Positions 7,271 through 8,334 of a DNA stretch of 8,334 nucleotides are shown here, piece after piece. The stretch is from Blastocatellia bacterium (GTDB lineage Bacteria; Acidobacteriota; Blastocatellia; Pyrinomonadales; Pyrinomonadaceae), in the NCBI GenBank assembly GCA_003175865.1, contig PSRF01000229.1:1-8334 (forward strand), written 5' to 3'. The notes beneath the pieces are model-generated. The model made no database searches and had not been told where the DNA came from. It saw only the letters and a list, made by a program, of their open reading frames with translations. Each line of letters starts with the position of its first letter. Position 1 is the stretch's first letter. A program made the translations under genes and the position numbers.

Positions 7271-7804
7271 ATGAAATTTGAATATACGGGGCGTCACGTC
7301 GATGTGTCTCCTGCGATTCGTCGACACGTTGAGGATCACTTCAAGAAGCTCGATCACATTTTCAATGATTCAACACTGAGCACTCATGTAATTATCGATG
7401 TCGAGAAAAACCGCCAGATCGGAGAGATCATCGTTAACTGGCGTGACTACACGCTTACTGCTAAAGATACAAATGCAGACATGTACATGGCTCTAACAAG
7501 GGCCATGGCAAAAATCGAAACGCAAGCACTCAAACTTAAGAAGAAGATCATCGATCGCAAGCAAAGTGCGCGTTCAGCCTCACGCATCGCTCCACAACCA
7601 GATGGTCACTTGGAAGCCACTCCGCGCCCACCCAGGATCATTCCTGCTCGTCGTTATGCAGTTAAGCCGATGACGCCTGAAGAGGCAGCATTACGCCTAT
7701 CGGACCAAACGGATCAATTCCTCCTCTTTCGCGATGCCGTCACAAGAAGGCTCGCAGTCTTGTACAGGCGAAAGGATGGAAACTACGGTCTGATCGAGCC
7801 GTAG
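7271..7804 (+). CDS. hpf: Long-form ribosome hibernation-promoting factor HPF
   Basis: HPF binds the decoding centre of the 30S subunit and blocks tRNA and mRNA binding in resting cells; the long form also joins two 70S ribosomes into inactive 100S dimers. The 177-residue protein shows both parts. The S30AE/YfiA domain is at about 1-95, with MKFEYTGRHVDVSPAIRRHV, then TLTAKDTNADMYMALTRAM and a Lys-rich helix end KLKKKI. A Pro/Arg-rich linker spans about 98-122. The C-terminal dimerisation domain lies at about 124-177, with DQFLLFRDA and the hallmark end YRRKDGNYGLIEP. Length and end match long HPF rather than the short HPF/YfiA pair of Enterobacteria. ATG 7271 is chosen over TTG 7265 because of Shine-Dalgarno spacing and because family members begin close to this Met. 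It sits between rpoN and rapZ, as in many sigma-54 loci, and is followed by a structured gap. Confidence 0.95.
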   Translation: MKFEYTGRHVDVSPAIRRHVEDHFKKLDHIFNDSTLSTHVIIDVEKNRQIGEIIVNWRDYTLTAKDTNADMYMALTRAMAKIETQALKLKKKIIDRKQSARSASRIAPQPDGHLEATPRPPRIIPARRYAVKPMTPEEAALRLSDQTDQFLLFRDAVTRRLAVLYRRKDGNYGLIEP

Positions 7805-7813
7805 CTTTGGAGT

Positions 7814-7888
7814 GCGCCGACTCTGTTGGCGCTTTCGAAATAGTCACGTTGAGATTGGCGCTCGGAAAAAGCGCCGAAGAGTCGGCGC
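7814..7888 (+). repeat. Paired hairpin element between hpf and rapZ
   Basis: Two diverged copies of one unit lie here in direct order. Copy 1 (7814-7840) reads GCGCCGA, CTCTG loop, TTGGCGC, then TT and TCGAAA. Copy 2 (7871-7896) reads GCGCCGA, AGAG loop, TCGGCGC, then CC and TCGAAA. Each is a 7-bp hairpin, with one G-T pair in copy 1. The CTCT and AGAG loops are complementary, so the region can also fold as one long stem: 7814-7824 with 7878-7888 (11 perfect pairs), one bulged G at 7825, then 7826-7835 with 7868-7877 (10 pairs, one G-T). A second TTGGCGCT at 7855-7862 can also pair with 7870-7877. This gives several mutually exclusive folds, as in terminators, attenuators or RNA-protein switches. 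As a + strand terminator for hpf, copy 1 has only TTT after it. The structure is read directly; its role is not known. Confidence 0.7.
7866..7888 (-). terminator. Intrinsic terminator on the minus strand
   Basis: Read on the minus strand, GCGCCGA, a CTCT loop and TCGGCGC form a perfect 7-bp GC-rich hairpin followed at once by TTTTT (complement of 7866-7870). This is a textbook Rho-independent terminator. No minus-strand gene is visible on either side, so it would stop antisense transcription coming out of rapZ, or it is simply one half of a bidirectional terminator whose + half (7814-7835, hairpin then TTT) ends hpf transcripts weakly. Confidence 0.55.
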
Positions 7889-7896
7889 CCTCGAAA

Positions 7897-7917
7897 ACGT
7901 AGTAAACTGAACTACGT
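7897..7917 (+). promoter_or_regulatory. Hairpin directly before the rapZ start
   Basis: ACGTAGT (7897-7903) and ACTACGT (7911-7917) form a perfect 7-bp stem around an AAACTGA loop, ending two bases before ATG 7920. It fills the place where a Shine-Dalgarno sequence should be, and none is visible. Such a hairpin could mask or present the start codon, or be a binding site for a regulator of rapZ translation. Confidence 0.5.
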
Positions 7918-7919
7918 CG

Positions 7920-8334
7920 ATGCCACGAAAACAACGAAACGATTCGCCCACCTTTCCCTCCCACATTCCAGATATTGTCATCATCACCGGACTCAGTGGT
8001 TCAGGAATGTCGTCTGCCACGAACGCTTTCCAGGACCTGGGCTATTTCTGCGTAGACAACTTGCCGACCACGATGTTGCAGACTTTTGCTCGTCTGGTTA
8101 CGGCTGATGATGAAGAAAAGGGAATTCAGCGTGCTGCGTTAGTCATCGATATTCGTGAAGGTGAGTTCCTCGCTGACTTCGGTAAGCAACTTTCGGCGTT
8201 GCGCAGTAGTGGCATAACTGTCACGGTCCTGTTCTTCGAAGCTTCTGACGATGTTCTACAGCATCGCTTCAGTGAGACGCGTCGTCCACATCCTGCTGAA
8301 CGCGGACAGGGGTTGTTAGCTGCCATTCGTGCTG
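7920..8334 (+). CDS. rapZ: RapZ/YvcJ-type nucleotide-binding protein, 5' part only, Walker A Lys replaced
   Basis: The gene runs off the window end; 138 codons are visible of a family that is usually about 285-300 residues. RapZ in E. coli is an RNA-binding adaptor that brings the sRNA GlmZ to RNase E and so tunes GlcN6P synthase; the B. subtilis homologue YvcJ hydrolyses ATP and GTP. The family is clear from VIITGLSGSG (20-29), DLGYFCVDNLP (39-49), LVIDIREGEF (74-83) and FEASDDVLQHRFSETRRPHP (106-125). The Walker A P-loop reads GLSGSGMS: codon 30 (ATG at 8007-8009) encodes Met where the invariant Lys belongs, one base change from AAG. The Lys seven positions before the conserved Asp-Leu-Gly is also altered (SSATNAFQDLG). 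The frame is otherwise intact, so this is not an obvious pseudogene. The C-terminal RNA-binding half is outside the window. ATG 7920 follows an in-frame TGA at 7908; no Shine-Dalgarno is seen. Confidence 0.92.
   Translation, partial: MPRKQRNDSPTFPSHIPDIVIITGLSGSGMSSATNAFQDLGYFCVDNLPTTMLQTFARLVTADDEEKGIQRAALVIDIREGEFLADFGKQLSALRSSGITVTVLFFEASDDVLQHRFSETRRPHPAERGQGLLAAIRA

Noticed and set aside
1..8334. A new defence system, mobile element or CRISPR array.
   Set aside because: All large genes belong to well-known core families in a known order, and no transposase, integrase, spacer-repeat array or att-like repeat is visible.

Overview
The window looks like a core-genome stretch of a Gram-negative (diderm) bacterium. 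It has LPS-transport genes, a sigma-54 gene, a long-form ribosome hibernation factor and a RapZ-type ATPase, all on the + strand and closely packed. The base composition is near 50% GC by eye. The combination of a short PilZ protein, recJ, a fused and enlarged LptC/LptA-type protein, lptB, rpoN, hpf and rapZ fits Acidobacteriota or a related deep-branching diderm phylum better than Enterobacteria. That placement is an inference from gene order and protein style, not a proven assignment.

Layout. Bases 1-228 hold no certain gene: there is the possible tail of an upstream gene, a small palindrome and a good ribosome binding site. Next come a small PilZ-domain protein (229-555), RecJ exonuclease (577-2280), a 771-residue membrane-anchored LptC/LptA-type protein (2320-4635), the LPS-export ATPase LptB (4648-5451), sigma-54 RpoN (5555-7159), long hibernation factor HPF (7271-7804) and the N-terminal part of RapZ (7920 to the window end). 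The PilZ-recJ-lptCA-lptB part has gaps of only 12-39 bases and reads as one operon. A TATAAT box in the lptB-rpoN gap suggests a further promoter for rpoN-hpf-rapZ.

How the genes work together. LptCA and LptB would be the periplasmic bridge and the cytoplasmic motor of LPS transport to the outer membrane. RpoN, HPF and RapZ form the sigma-54 neighbourhood known from many Gram-negatives, which links alternative transcription, ribosome hibernation and, in E. coli, control of amino-sugar synthesis for the envelope. The enterobacterial order lptA-lptB-rpoN-hpf-ptsN-rapZ is kept here except that ptsN is absent between hpf and rapZ.

The two most notable points are both at the right end. First, the rapZ product has Met where the Walker A lysine should be (GLSGSGMS, residues 24-31). 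Second, the 115-base hpf-rapZ gap is packed with stem-loops. These include two diverged copies of one hairpin that can also pair with each other into a stem of about 21 bp, a hairpin that is a textbook intrinsic terminator on the minus strand, and a separate 7-bp hairpin directly in front of the rapZ start, where no Shine-Dalgarno sequence is visible. I see no mobile element, CRISPR array, tRNA or rRNA.
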